Below are positions 42,107-53,342 of a stretch of DNA of 64,000 bases, piece by piece; position 1 is the stretch's first letter, and each line of letters starts with the position of its first letter. The notes beneath the pieces were generated by a model, which ran no database searches, had not been told where the DNA came from, and was given only the letters and a program-made list of their open reading frames with translations. Source of the stretch: Lachnospiraceae bacterium (GTDB lineage: Bacteria > Bacillota > Clostridia > Lachnospirales > Lachnospiraceae); contig JAFSIS010000001.1 in assembly GCA_017439665.1 (NCBI GenBank), positions 62,001-126,000 of the forward strand. The letters run 5' to 3'. Both the position numbers and the translations under genes were made by a program.

Positions 42107-43384
42107 CTACTTATTATTTTTTTCATTGTACTGCTTAACCATATTGGCTTTAGCCGCAATACTTCCGGGTTTTGCATTATTGTTTAATTCCTGAGCTTTC
42201 TTAAGAAGTTCATCTTTCTCAGACTGACTTCTGACTTTTTCTACATTTTTTGTGTTCATGGAAGCATATTCATTCAATCTGGCAATCTTCTCTTTGTTCT
42301 TTTCCAGCTTATGCTTATTTTTTTCCATGTTCTTTTCAATCATGGAATCAATATCCATTTTATCAATATGCTTATTGATCACCACCTGCTGGATCGTTCT
42401 TACTACAGCACTGGCAATCCAGTAGATACCCATACCTGCAGGAAGTGTAAAACAGAAAACAGCAGACATAATAGGCATCATCATATTCATGGTTTTCATG
42501 GACTGCATGGCAGCATTTGTAGAATCATCACCGGAGGCACTGGATGCCTGAGGCATAAGCTTCACGCTCACCCACTGAGTAAGAGCAGAAAGAAGAGGAA
42601 CCAGTAAAGCTCCTGCAACCAGAAGAAAAGATCCTGTTTTCATTGCATCCCCAATAATATAAGAAGGAGAGTTTGCAATATTTAATCCCAGGAAGGAATT
42701 ATATACATCCAGGCTTTCCAAAGTAGTGGTTACATCCTCTGCCAAAGAAGGAAACTTTTCAGAAATACTTAACCACTCACTGGTAGATGCCTTATTTAAA
42801 ACATCAATATAGGTATTCTGGATATATTCCGTATTACCACTGACAAAGAGATCATTAGCAAACTGTTTAGAGTACATTCCTGCATTTTTGAATCCCTGGA
42901 TAAATTCCGCACTTCCGGGCTGGGCAATAAGTTCATCCACCAGAGGGAAAAATGCATCTTTAATCTTACTTACATAAGCCGGCATCGCATAGATTACACG
43001 ATACAAAGCAAAAAGAATAGGCATCTGCACTAATAGCTGCACACAGCTTCCTGTAGGAGACACACCATATTTTGCATAAACCTCCTGAGTTTCCTGCTGC
43101 ATGGCTGTCATAGAAGCATTATCTTTTCGATCCTTATACTTCTTCTGAATAGCCTGTAATTCAGGACTCATTTTTGCATTCAGCTTGGAAAATTTCTGCT
43201 GCTTAATGGTAAGAGGCAGCATCAAAACATTAATAATTATAGTAAATAAGATAATGGCAAGACCAATATTAGGAATTCCAATAGAATCGATCACACTGAA
43301 GATTCCTTCCATCAAATAACCTAAAAGATTGGAAATAGGCCCGATGATCATACCATCATCCTTCGTTAATAAAACAGGTAACAA
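42107..43384 (-). CDS. yidC: membrane protein insertase YidC/OxaA
   Basis: Translation starts at TTG 43384, with AAGGAGG seven bases upstream; the first ATG is 11 codons inside. The 425-residue Oxa1-type insertase has the first helix near 30-60 (GLAIILFTIIINVLMLPLT), and the conserved Arg in PLTIKQQKFSKL and the cytoplasmic loop follow. An extracytoplasmic insertion of about 75 residues lies between helices. The C-terminal helices include AVFCFTLPAGMGIYWI, and the tail is basic. The basic tail suits ribosome contact. No lipobox is seen. Confidence 0.95.
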   Translation of the reverse strand: MLPVLLTKDDGMIIGPISNLLGYLMEGIFSVIDSIGIPNIGLAIILFTIIINVLMLPLTIKQQKFSKLNAKMSPELQAIQKKYKDRKDNASMTAMQQETQEVYAKYGVSPTGSCVQLLVQMPILFALYRVIYAMPAYVSKIKDAFFPLVDELIAQPGSAEFIQGFKNAGMYSKQFANDLFVSGNTEYIQNTYIDVLNKASTSEWLSISEKFPSLAEDVTTTLESLDVYNSFLGLNIANSPSYIIGDAMKTGSFLLVAGALLVPLLSALTQWVSVKLMPQASSASGDDSTNAAMQSMKTMNMMMPIMSAVFCFTLPAGMGIYWIASAVVRTIQQVVINKHIDKMDIDSMIEKNMEKNKHKLEKNKEKIARLNEYASMNTKNVEKVRSQSEKDELLKKAQELNNNAKPGSIAAKANMVKQYNEKNNK

Positions 43385-43409
43385 ATTATTTCCTCCTTAA
43401 CTTCCTACA

Positions 43410-43622
43410 TCAGGGAACAGGATCATATCCACCTTTTGAAAAAGGATTACATCTGATTATTCTCCATGCTGCCAATAATGATCCCTTAAAAGCACCATAT
43501 TTTTCAACAGCCTCAAGTCCATATTCAGAACAGCTTGGAAAATAAGGACATTTTGTTCCTTTCATAGGAGAAACATATTTTTTATAAACTTTTATTAACC
43601 AAATACAAATTTTCTTCATCAT
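43410..43622 (-). CDS. yidD: membrane protein insertion efficiency factor YidD
   Basis: The 70-residue protein carries the family hallmark KCPYFPSCSEYGLEAVEKYG and RIIRCNPFSKGGYDPVP. It has an N-terminal amphipathic helix. It sits between rnpA and yidC, the standard position. Two adjacent ATGs are possible starts; the ribosome site is weak. Confidence 0.95.
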   Translation of the reverse strand: MMKKICIWLIKVYKKYVSPMKGTKCPYFPSCSEYGLEAVEKYGAFKGSLLAAWRIIRCNPFSKGGYDPVP

Positions 43623-43671
43623 AAAAACTGACCTGCTTCAAAAAATTTCTGTTTCTTCCTATTATAATAGA

Positions 43672-44025
43672 TCAATCAAAATAAAAAAACAGCTTAATAA
43701 TCTTATGAAGCTTTCCAAGATGCAGCAGTGCACTTTCAATTTCCAAAAAACCGACTTCGGCAGCACTACTTCTTACTACGACTACTATATCTAAACCACT
43801 ATTAAATATATTTTCATGCAGTCGATAACTTTCCCGCAATAATCTGGTAATATGATGCCTTACCACACTATTGCCTACCTTCTTACTTACAGAGAATCCA
43901 ATCCTGTTTCTATCGCTGTTATTTTCCAACACATACATTACCAGATACTTATTTGCATAAGACTTTCCTTTGCGATAGACATTCCTGAAATCACTGTTCT
44001 TTTTTAACGATTCCGAAAAATTCAC
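43672..44025 (-). CDS. rnpA: ribonuclease P protein component
   Basis: Translation probably starts at GTG 44025, with GAGGTGA at the right distance; an in-frame GTG at 44034 lies inside that ribosome site. The 117-residue protein assists the RNase P RNA in 5' processing of tRNAs. It has SDFRNVYRKGKSY near the start and the RNR-type motif VVRHHITRLLRESYR (here RLLRES) near residue 55. rpmH is just upstream behind a terminator. Confidence 0.95.
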   Translation of the reverse strand: MNFSESLKKNSDFRNVYRKGKSYANKYLVMYVLENNSDRNRIGFSVSKKVGNSVVRHHITRLLRESYRLHENIFNSGLDIVVVVRSSAAEVGFLEIESALLHLGKLHKIIKLFFYFD

Positions 44026-44062
44026 GAGAATCACCTCATTTCTCTTTTATACAGAGAAAAAA

Positions 44063-44082
44063 AGGCCACATAAATGCGGCCT
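44063..44082 (-). terminator. terminator overlapping the rpmH stop codon
   Basis: The stem AGGCCGCA / TGTGGCCT (one G-T pair) with loop TTTA is followed by seven U on the minus transcript. Its 5' arm begins in the rpmH stop codon. It should make rpmH mRNA more abundant than the rnpA read-through. Confidence 0.85.
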
Positions 44083-44215
44083 AAGCTGATAATACTTTTC
44101 TTCCTTTAGCACGTCTTGCAGCTAAAACTTTTCTTCCTCCCGGAGTACTCATTCTTGCTCTGAAGCCGTGAACCTTAGATCTCTGTCTTTTCTTAGGCTG
44201 AAATGTCATTTTCAT
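44081..44215 (-). CDS. rpmH: 50S ribosomal protein L34
   Basis: The 44-residue, very basic protein reads [20 protein letters not shown], then [20 protein letters not shown] to the end. It is the standard L34, with the usual length and the RxHGFRxRM block. A GAGGTGTTT site precedes the ATG. It is the first gene of the leftward unit. Confidence 0.97.
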   Translation of the reverse strand: MKMTFQPKKRQRSKVHGFRARMSTPGGRKVLAARRAKGRKVLSA

Positions 44216-44295
44216 GTGTGAAACACCTCCTCTACATAAACTAAACTTTACCTTCAAGCATAAAAGTATGCTCTGTGTCGGAAAATATCGTTACA

Positions 44296-44324
44296 ATTAT
44301 ATAAGAAGAAACTGTACAAGTCAA
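44296..44324 (-). promoter_or_regulatory. promoter of rpmH
   Basis: On the minus strand TTGACT (44319-44324) and TATAAT (44296-44301) are spaced by 17 bases, a near-perfect sigma-A promoter about 80 bases before rpmH. Confidence 0.8.
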
Positions 44325-44400
44325 GCAAATTAATTGAAAAATCAAGGATTAAACTATCCCCAAAAACTTTTTCTTACATAATACATTTACATAATATAAT

Positions 44401-44640
44401 CCACAATATGGTTATAAATTGTGGATAACTTCTTAATATGAAGTGTAAAAATTAAAAATATTAATTTAAATCCTTTATTTTCACTGTTGATTTTGTTCAT
44501 AAAAGTTTTCCACTTTATCCACATAGATATTCACATATTCACATAATATCAACTTCATTTACTATATAAGTTAACATAACATATTAAATATCTATTTGAT
44601 ATTTTAAATTAGATAGAGTATTATTAAATAATATAACTAT
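44401..44640. other. oriC: chromosomal origin region (oriC), upstream part
   Basis: The rpmH-dnaA gap holds exact DnaA boxes TTATCCACA at 44420-44428 (inverted) and 44515-44523. Degenerate ones (CACATATTCACATA around 44530) follow, and then more than 100 bases of almost pure A+T (44525-44640), suited to be the unwinding element. Genes diverge on both sides. Confidence 0.85.
44596..44624 (+). promoter_or_regulatory. promoter of dnaA
   Basis: TTGATA (44596-44601) and TATTAT (44619-44624) are spaced by 17 bases, about 70 bases before the dnaA start. It sits inside the AT-rich origin DNA, so DnaA binding could feed back on it. Confidence 0.6.
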
Positions 44641-44696
44641 CGCTTATAAAGGGAAAAGATTGAGAAGCTGCCAAAGCAGCAGAATAAGAGGAAATG

Positions 44697-46082
44697 ATGG
44701 AATTTATCAAGGAAAACTGGGAATTAATCAAAGATACATTAAAAAAGGAATATGCTCTTTCAGAAATATCCTATAATACCTGGGTAGCCCCATTAAAATG
44801 CCATGAAGTAAAAGATGACATTGTTGTCATTTTAATTCCGTCAGATCAGGCACATGCTTTAAACTATATTAGTAATAAGTACAAAAGCTATTTTCAGGTA
44901 ACCATTTCCGAAATGATGGACCACACCTACGATATTTCCTTTATTTTAGAAAAGGATGCTGTAGGAGAAAAAGGAAATCAGACGAAAACTGCTCTTTCTT
45001 CCAATCCTGTTTACAATATCAATTATGAAAATGCCAACCTGAATCCAAAATATAAATTTGATACTTTTGTAGTAGGAAGCAACAATAAGTTTGCCCATTC
45101 CGCATCTCTGGCCGTAGCTGAATCTCCGGGTGAAGCATACAATCCTCTTTATATCTATGGAGGAGCCGGTCTGGGAAAAACCCATCTTATGCATTCCATC
45201 GGCCATTTTATTTTAGAGGAAAATCCTGATACAAAAGTACTTTATGTTACTTCTGAAGCCTTTACCAATGAAGTAATTGAATCCATCCGAAGCGGTAATT
45301 CTGCTGCCATGACGAAACTGAGAGAAAAATACCGTACCGTAGATGTACTTATGGTCGATGATGTTCAGTTTATTATTGGTAAAGAAAGTACACAGGAAGA
45401 ATTTTTCCACACCTTTAATGTTCTTCATTCTGCCGGAAAGCAGATCATTTTATCCTCGGACAAGCCCCCAAAGGAGATGGAAACTTTAGAAGAACGTTTC
45501 CGTTCCCGTTTTGAATGGGGATTAACTGCAGATATTCAGCCTCCGGATTATGAAACCAGAATGGCAATTCTTCGTAAAAATGCAGAAAATTGTGAAAAAC
45601 AGATAGATGATCAGATCTTTCAGTATATTGCAGAAAATATTAAATCCAATATTCGTGAGCTGGAAGGTGCCTTCAATCGGGTGATCGCCAAATCCAAAAT
45701 AAGAAATACTTCTGACATCACCATTGAATTGGCTGAAGATGCTCTTAAGGATATGATCCATCCGGAAAAACGAAGAGAAGTTACCCCTGCTCTCATCATT
45801 GATATTGTATCCGAACATTTTGGAGTATCTCCGGAAGATATTACTTCCAAAAAAAGAAATTCCGAATTTGTTCTTCCCCGTCAGGTAGTAATGTATATCT
45901 GTAGAAACACCCTGGATATTTCCTACAGCAATATAGGAAAGATACTTGGAAAAAAGGATCATACGACAATTATCCACGGAATCAAGAAAATTGAAGAGGA
46001 TATCCTCACTAATGAAGAGCTGAAAAACAAAATTGAGATTATCCGCAAAAAGATCACTCCCTCTAAAGATGTGAATAAGTAA
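44697..46082 (+). CDS. dnaA: chromosomal replication initiator protein DnaA
   Basis: The second of two adjacent ATGs (44697) fits the GAGG site better than 44694. The 461-residue initiator has domain I with YNTWVAPLKC and AAA+ domain III with Walker A GGAGLGKTHL (about 158) and Walker B VLMVDDVQF (about 220). The domain IV DnaA-box-binding helix-turn-helix has the signature GKKDHTTIIHGIKKIEED near the end. It opens oriC and regulates its own gene. Confidence 0.98.
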   Translation: MEFIKENWELIKDTLKKEYALSEISYNTWVAPLKCHEVKDDIVVILIPSDQAHALNYISNKYKSYFQVTISEMMDHTYDISFILEKDAVGEKGNQTKTALSSNPVYNINYENANLNPKYKFDTFVVGSNNKFAHSASLAVAESPGEAYNPLYIYGGAGLGKTHLMHSIGHFILEENPDTKVLYVTSEAFTNEVIESIRSGNSAAMTKLREKYRTVDVLMVDDVQFIIGKESTQEEFFHTFNVLHSAGKQIILSSDKPPKEMETLEERFRSRFEWGLTADIQPPDYETRMAILRKNAENCEKQIDDQIFQYIAENIKSNIRELEGAFNRVIAKSKIRNTSDITIELAEDALKDMIHPEKRREVTPALIIDIVSEHFGVSPEDITSKKRNSEFVLPRQVVMYICRNTLDISYSNIGKILGKKDHTTIIHGIKKIEEDILTNEELKNKIEIIRKKITPSKDVNK

Positions 46083-46254
46083 GGACTTATCCTGATTTAT
46101 CCACTTATAAATTGACGAGTTTTCCATTTTCATTTTTCTTGAAAAATAGTATAATAGATAGGGTTATCCACATATCAACACCTATTAAGAATAAGAATAC
46201 TGAATATATTTATTTATTGATAGATCGCTGTGCACAGGAAGGAGTTATACACCA
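46083..46254. other. dnaA-dnaN gap with DnaA boxes (second part of a bipartite origin)
   Basis: An exact TTATCCACA lies at 46164-46172 and a one-mismatch box TTATCCACT at 46097-46105. Further A+T-rich DNA and the dnaN ribosome site GGAAGGAG follow. DnaA boxes on both sides of dnaA are the layout of bipartite Firmicute origins. Confidence 0.7.
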
Positions 46255-47364
46255 ATGAAATTAATCTGTTCAAAATCTGCTCTGTTAACAGGAGTACAGA
46301 CGGTTTCAAAAGCAGTCCCCAGTAAAACAACCATGTCCATACTTGAATGTATTTTAATCAATGCCAATAACGGAACGATTACTCTTACAGCTAATGATAT
46401 GGAACTGGGAATAGAGACGATTATTGAAGGGGAAATTCTGGAAAAAGGAATCATTGCTCTGGATGCCAAGATCTTTTTGGAAATCGTACGAAAGCTTCCT
46501 GACAATGATATCAAAATTGAAGCTGATGGAAATTATAAAACGCTGATTACCTGTGAAAAAGCGAAATTTACGATTATCGGAAAATCAGGAGAAGATTTTT
46601 CGGGACTTCCTTTAATTGATAAAGAGGAACCTGTGATCATCAGCCAGTATACCTTGAAAGAAGCCATCCGTCAGACCATTTTTTCTATTTCTGACAGTGA
46701 CAATAATAAGCTGATGACAGGAGAACTTTTTGAAATCGATCAGGATGAGTTAAAGGTTGTTTCTTTGGATGGACATCGTATTTCCATTCGTAAGATTAAT
46801 CTGAAAAATTCCTATCCTTTCATTAAGGCTGTAGTTCCCGGAAAAACTCTGAATGAGATCAGTAAGATTTTATCCGGTGATATGGAAAAGGATGTTCAGA
46901 TTTATTTCAGTGATAAACATATTATATTTGAATTTGATCAAACTACCGTAGTTTCCCGTCTGATTGAGGGAGAATATTTTAAGATTGATCAAATGCTTTC
47001 CAACGATTATGAAACCAAAGTAAAAATTAATAAAAAAGAGCTCTTAAGCTGTATTGACAGAGCTACCCTTCTGGTAAAAGAAGGAGATAAAAAGCCTATA
47101 ATCATCAATATCACCGATGGTAATATGGAGCTTAAAATGAATTCTACTGTGGGAAGTATGAATGAAGAGATCGATATTGAAAAAAGCGGTAAGGATCTGA
47201 TGATCGGTTTTAATCCGAAATTTCTTATTGATGCATTAAGGGTTATCGAAGATGAAGAAATTGATATGTATCTGGTGAATCCCAAAGCTCCCTGCTTTAT
47301 CCGGGATGATCAGGGAAGATATATTTATCTGATTCTTCCTGTTAACTTTACAACAGTATCTTAG
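46255..47364 (+). CDS. dnaN: DNA polymerase III beta subunit (sliding clamp)
   Basis: The 369-residue protein forms the ring-shaped dimer that tethers polymerase to DNA. It has three similar domains; it starts MKLICSKSALLTGVQTVSKA and ends in YLILPVNF near the C-terminus, as is typical. GGAAGGAG precedes the ATG. Confidence 0.98.
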   Translation: MKLICSKSALLTGVQTVSKAVPSKTTMSILECILINANNGTITLTANDMELGIETIIEGEILEKGIIALDAKIFLEIVRKLPDNDIKIEADGNYKTLITCEKAKFTIIGKSGEDFSGLPLIDKEEPVIISQYTLKEAIRQTIFSISDSDNNKLMTGELFEIDQDELKVVSLDGHRISIRKINLKNSYPFIKAVVPGKTLNEISKILSGDMEKDVQIYFSDKHIIFEFDQTTVVSRLIEGEYFKIDQMLSNDYETKVKINKKELLSCIDRATLLVKEGDKKPIIINITDGNMELKMNSTVGSMNEEIDIEKSGKDLMIGFNPKFLIDALRVIEDEEIDMYLVNPKAPCFIRDDQGRYIYLILPVNFTTVS

Positions 47365-47380
47365 AATAAAGTGGTAAAAA

Positions 47381-47590
47381 ATGGAAATTATAAAATTAAG
47401 GGAAGATTATATTAAACTTGGCCAGGCTTTGAAGGCTGCAAATCTGGTTGAAAATGGTGTTGAAGCTAAATTTGTTATTCAGGATGGCCTGGTTTATGTT
47501 AATGGTAAGCAGGAATTACAACGGGGAAAGAAGCTGGTAGCAGGAGATCTGGTGGAATTTCAGGGAAATACCATTAAAATTGAAAAGTAA
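47381..47590 (+). CDS. S4-domain RNA-binding protein (RlbA/YaaA)
   Basis: The 69-residue S4-domain protein has ITL-type QALKAANLVENGVEAKFVIQ and VNGKQELQRGKKL. In Firmicutes this gene sits between dnaN and recF, as here (16 bases after dnaN, 11 before recF). It is thought to bind RNA or ribosomes; its precise role is not settled. Confidence 0.93.
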   Translation: MEIIKLREDYIKLGQALKAANLVENGVEAKFVIQDGLVYVNGKQELQRGKKLVAGDLVEFQGNTIKIEK

Positions 47591-47601
47591 AAAGGTAATT
47601 T

Positions 47602-48729
47602 ATGATTATACAATCATTAGAGCTTTCAAATTTTCGTAATTATTCTGCTCTGACTATGGAATTTGATAAGGGAACCAATATCCTTTATGGGGATAATGCC
47701 CAGGGAAAAACCAATATCCTTGAAGCAATTTATGTTTCTGCTACCACGAAGTCCCATAAAAGCAGTAAGGATAAGGACATTGTCAATTTCAAAGAAGAAG
47801 AAGCACATATCCGTACCTGGCTGGAAAAAGAAGGTATTCAGACCAGAATAGATATGCATTTACGGAAAAATAAATCCAAAGGTATTGCTATCGATGGAAT
47901 AAAAATAAAAAAAGCTGCAGAGCTTCTGGGTATTTTAAATATCATTTTCTTCTCTCCCGAGGATCTGAGTATCATTAAAAATGGCCCCAGCGAAAGAAGA
48001 AGATTTGTGGATATGGAGTTATGTCAACTAGATAACTTTTATCTGTATAATCTTAATCATTATAATAAGATCGTAAACCAGAGAAATAAGCTTTTAAAGG
48101 ATCTTTATTTGAATCCTTCTTTAAAAGAAACCCTGAATATATGGGATATGCAGCTGGTTTCTTTCGGAAGTAAGATTATGGAAAGAAGGCAGACCTTTGT
48201 CAGCCAGTTAAATGAGATCATTGAGGATATACATAAAAATCTTTCCGGAGGGAAGGAAAGGCTTCAAATCAAATATGAGCCGGATGTGACTATGGAATCT
48301 TATGAAGAAAATCTTTTGGCCGCGCAGGATAAAGATATTAAATTGAAGATGACTACGGTAGGTCCTCACAGGGATGATTTTTCATTTCTGGTAACCAAAC
48401 TCAATGAAAATGGAGAGATAACGGATGAGGCTGTGGATATCAGAAAGTTTGGTTCACAGGGTCAGCAGAGAACAGCTGCTCTTTCTTTAAAGTTATCTGA
48501 AATTGAACTGGTAAAGAAGGTAGCCAAAGATACCCCTGTTTTGCTTTTGGATGATGTATTATCCGAGCTTGACAGCAACAGACAGAATTTTTTGTTAAAC
48601 AGCATCGGAGAGATTCAAACGATTATTACCTGTACCGGTCTGGATGAGTTTATTAATAATCGTTTTAAGATCAATCGTATTTATAAAGTAACCAACGGCA
48701 GTGTAAAATTAATGTCCGTACCTGAGTAG
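47602..48729 (+). CDS. recF: DNA replication and repair protein RecF
   Basis: The 375-residue SMC-like ATPase helps load RecA at gaps. It has Walker A GDNAQGKTNILEA (about 30-42), the signature region KFGSQGQQRTAALSLKLSE near 285, and Walker B VLLLDDVLSELD near 315. Length and position before gyrB are standard. Confidence 0.97.
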   Translation: MIIQSLELSNFRNYSALTMEFDKGTNILYGDNAQGKTNILEAIYVSATTKSHKSSKDKDIVNFKEEEAHIRTWLEKEGIQTRIDMHLRKNKSKGIAIDGIKIKKAAELLGILNIIFFSPEDLSIIKNGPSERRRFVDMELCQLDNFYLYNLNHYNKIVNQRNKLLKDLYLNPSLKETLNIWDMQLVSFGSKIMERRQTFVSQLNEIIEDIHKNLSGGKERLQIKYEPDVTMESYEENLLAAQDKDIKLKMTTVGPHRDDFSFLVTKLNENGEITDEAVDIRKFGSQGQQRTAALSLKLSEIELVKKVAKDTPVLLLDDVLSELDSNRQNFLLNSIGEIQTIITCTGLDEFINNRFKINRIYKVTNGSVKLMSVPE

Positions 48730-50685
<1,956 letters not shown>

Positions 50686-50706
50686 CCAATTTATCGGAGA
50701 TAAAAA

Positions 50707-53238
50707 ATGGATGATAAAATTTTTGACAGCATAAAACATGTGGACCTAAAGGAAACGATGGAAAATTCCTATATCGATTATGCCATGAGTGTAATCGCTT
50801 CCCGTGCTTTGCCTGATGTAAGAGATGGTTTAAAGCCGGTTCAGAGAAGAGTCCTTTATTCCATGATTGAGTTGAATAATGGTCCCGATAAGCCACATCG
50901 TAAATGTGCCCGTATCGTTGGTGATACCATGGGTAAATATCATCCTCATGGTGACAGTTCTATTTATGGTGCCTTGGTAAATATGGCTCAGGAATGGTCT
51001 ACCAGATATCCTCTGGTAGATGGTCATGGAAATTTTGGTTCCGTAGACGGTGACGGAGCTGCTGCCATGCGTTATACAGAGGCCAGATTATCCAAAATTT
51101 CCATGGAAATGCTATCCGATATTAATAAGGATACGGTTGATTTTACCCCTAACTTTGATGAAACTGAAAAAGAGCCGGTTGTTTTACCCAGCCGCTATCC
51201 TAACCTTCTGGTAAATGGTACTACCGGTATTGCCGTAGGTATGGCTACCAATATTCCTCCTCATAATTTGAAAGAGGTTGTGGCAGCAGTAGCCAAGATC
51301 ATCAATAATCGTATTGAAGAAGACAGGGAAACGGATATTGAAGAAATTCTTCCGTTGGTAAAAGCTCCCGATTTTCCTACCGGTGGTCTGATCCTGGGTA
51401 CTCATGGAAGTGAAGAAGCATACAGAACCGGTCGTGGAAAAGTAAAGATCAGGGCCGTAACGGATATAGAGACTCTGGCTAACGGTAAATCACAGATTAT
51501 CGTGACTGAGCTTCCCTATATGGTGAATAAAGCGAAGCTGATCGAAAAGATCGCAGAACTGCACCGGGATAAAAAAATAGATGGTATCACGGCTCTTCGT
51601 GATGAATCCAGCCGTGAAGGAATGCGTATCGTTATCGAACTTCGCCGTGATGTCAATGCCAACGTACTGTTAAATCAGCTTTTTAAACATACTCAGCTTC
51701 AGGATACCTTCGGTATCATCATGCTGGCATTGGTAAATAATGAACCCAAGGTATTAAACCTTCTGGATATGTTAACCCACTATATCCGCCATCAGGAGGA
51801 TGTAGTTACCAGAAGGACAAAATACGATCTGAATAAAGCCGAAGAGCGTGATCATATTTTGCAGGGATTACTGATCGCTTTAGATAATATTGATGAAGTG
51901 ATCCAGATTATCCGAAGCAGCAAAACTACTCAGATTGCCAAAGAAAGGCTGATGGAACGCTTTGGTCTTACGGATGTACAGGCTCAGGCAATCTGTGATA
52001 TGCGTCTTCGTGCTCTTACCGGACTGGAAAGAGAGAAGTTGGAGAATGAACATAAGGAATTGCAGATAAAAATTGCTGAATTAAAGGCAATCCTTGCAGA
52101 TAAAAAACTGCTTCTCGGTGTAATCCGGGATGAAATTACCATAATTTCCGAAAAATTTAGTGATGAGAGAAGAAGTAAGATTGGTTATGATGAATTTGAT
52201 ATCACCATGGAAGATCTTATTCCCAAAGGAAATACGGTTATTGCCATGACCAGCCTGGGATATATCAAGCGGATGACTGTGGATAATTTTAAATCCCAGA
52301 ACAGAGGTGGTAAAGGAATCAAAGGAATGCAGACCATTGAGGATGATTATCTGGAAGATCTTTTGATGACCAGTAATCATGACTATCTCCTCTTTTTCAC
52401 TAATTTCGGAAGAGTATACCGGATGAAGGCCTATGAAATTCCGGAAGCGGGAAGAACGGCAAGAGGAACGGCTATTATCAATCTTCTGCAGCTGAATCCG
52501 GGAGAAAAAATTTCTGCCATCATTCCTTTTAAGGATTATGATGATAAAAAGAACCTTTTCATGGTAACCAAAAAGGGTATTGTTAAAAAAACATCCGTTA
52601 TGGAATATAATAATATCCGTAAGAATGGTATTATTACCATCAATCTTAAGGATGACGATGAGCTGATCGAAGTTAAGATTACGGATAAGGATTCTCATAT
52701 TTTCCTGGTTACCAGAAATGGTATGTGTATCCGGTTTAAGGAAACGGACGTAAGAGTCACCGGAAGAATGTCCATGGGTGTTATCGGTATGAGCTTAAAT
52801 GATACCGATGAAATCGTAGGAATGCAGCTGGAAAGCCAGGGAGATTCCCTTCTCATCGTATCTGAGCATGGTCTTGGAAAACGGACCTATGTGGATGAAT
52901 TTACGGTTCAGCACCGTGGCGGTAAAGGAGTTAAATGTTATAAGATCACGGATAAAACAGGATATGTTATCGGAGTAAAGGCAGTAAATGATGATCATGA
53001 GATCATGATGATTACTACCGAAGGAATTATTATTCAGTTGAGGATGGATGATATTTCTACCCTGGGAAGAATTACTTCCGGTGTGAAGATGATCAATCTT
53101 GATAAGGGAGTTAAGGTAGCAAAAATTGCCAAGGTAAGAGAAAAAATCTCTGATGGCACCGTAGAATATCAGGATATTGATGAGGCCGTAGAAAATATCG
53201 GGGAAGCCGAAGATATGAAGGAAGATAATCAGGAGTAA
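50707..53238 (+). CDS. gyrA: DNA gyrase subunit A
   Basis: The 843-residue subunit cuts and rejoins DNA. The N-terminal breakage-reunion domain has the quinolone-region sequence [17 protein letters not shown] and the catalytic tyrosine in [10 protein letters not shown] (about residue 122). The C-terminal beta-pinwheel contains the GyrA-box NRGGKGIKG, which distinguishes it from ParC, plus repeated blade motifs. It lies 21 bases after gyrB. Confidence 0.98.
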   Translation: MDDKIFDSIKHVDLKETMENSYIDYAMSVIASRALPDVRDGLKPVQRRVLYSMIELNNGPDKPHRKCARIVGDTMGKYHPHGDSSIYGALVNMAQEWSTRYPLVDGHGNFGSVDGDGAAAMRYTEARLSKISMEMLSDINKDTVDFTPNFDETEKEPVVLPSRYPNLLVNGTTGIAVGMATNIPPHNLKEVVAAVAKIINNRIEEDRETDIEEILPLVKAPDFPTGGLILGTHGSEEAYRTGRGKVKIRAVTDIETLANGKSQIIVTELPYMVNKAKLIEKIAELHRDKKIDGITALRDESSREGMRIVIELRRDVNANVLLNQLFKHTQLQDTFGIIMLALVNNEPKVLNLLDMLTHYIRHQEDVVTRRTKYDLNKAEERDHILQGLLIALDNIDEVIQIIRSSKTTQIAKERLMERFGLTDVQAQAICDMRLRALTGLEREKLENEHKELQIKIAELKAILADKKLLLGVIRDEITIISEKFSDERRSKIGYDEFDITMEDLIPKGNTVIAMTSLGYIKRMTVDNFKSQNRGGKGIKGMQTIEDDYLEDLLMTSNHDYLLFFTNFGRVYRMKAYEIPEAGRTARGTAIINLLQLNPGEKISAIIPFKDYDDKKNLFMVTKKGIVKKTSVMEYNNIRKNGIITINLKDDDELIEVKITDKDSHIFLVTRNGMCIRFKETDVRVTGRMSMGVIGMSLNDTDEIVGMQLESQGDSLLIVSEHGLGKRTYVDEFTVQHRGGKGVKCYKITDKTGYVIGVKAVNDDHEIMMITTEGIIIQLRMDDISTLGRITSGVKMINLDKGVKVAKIAKVREKISDGTVEYQDIDEAVENIGEAEDMKEDNQE

Positions 53239-53253
53239 ATTAAAGGTATAGAA

Positions 53254-53316
53254 AGAGGGTGTCTCAAAAGTATTTTTAAGGCTTAAGCAAAAAGAAATAC
53301 TTTTGGGGCACCCTCT
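53254..53316 (+). terminator. long hairpin terminator after gyrA
   Basis: Arms of about 22 bases (53254-53275 with 53295-53316, few mismatches) form a long stem 15 bases past the gyrA stop, followed by TATACAATTAT. It ends the dnaA-gyrA run of genes. Confidence 0.8.
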
Positions 53317-53342
53317 TATACAATTATAGTATGGGAGGACTA

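Noticed and set aside
45522-46133. Long minus-strand open frame antisense to dnaA
   Set aside because: It mirrors the conserved dnaA coding sequence, lacks a ribosome site, and its product is a low-quality Ile/Phe-rich sequence typical of an antisense shadow.
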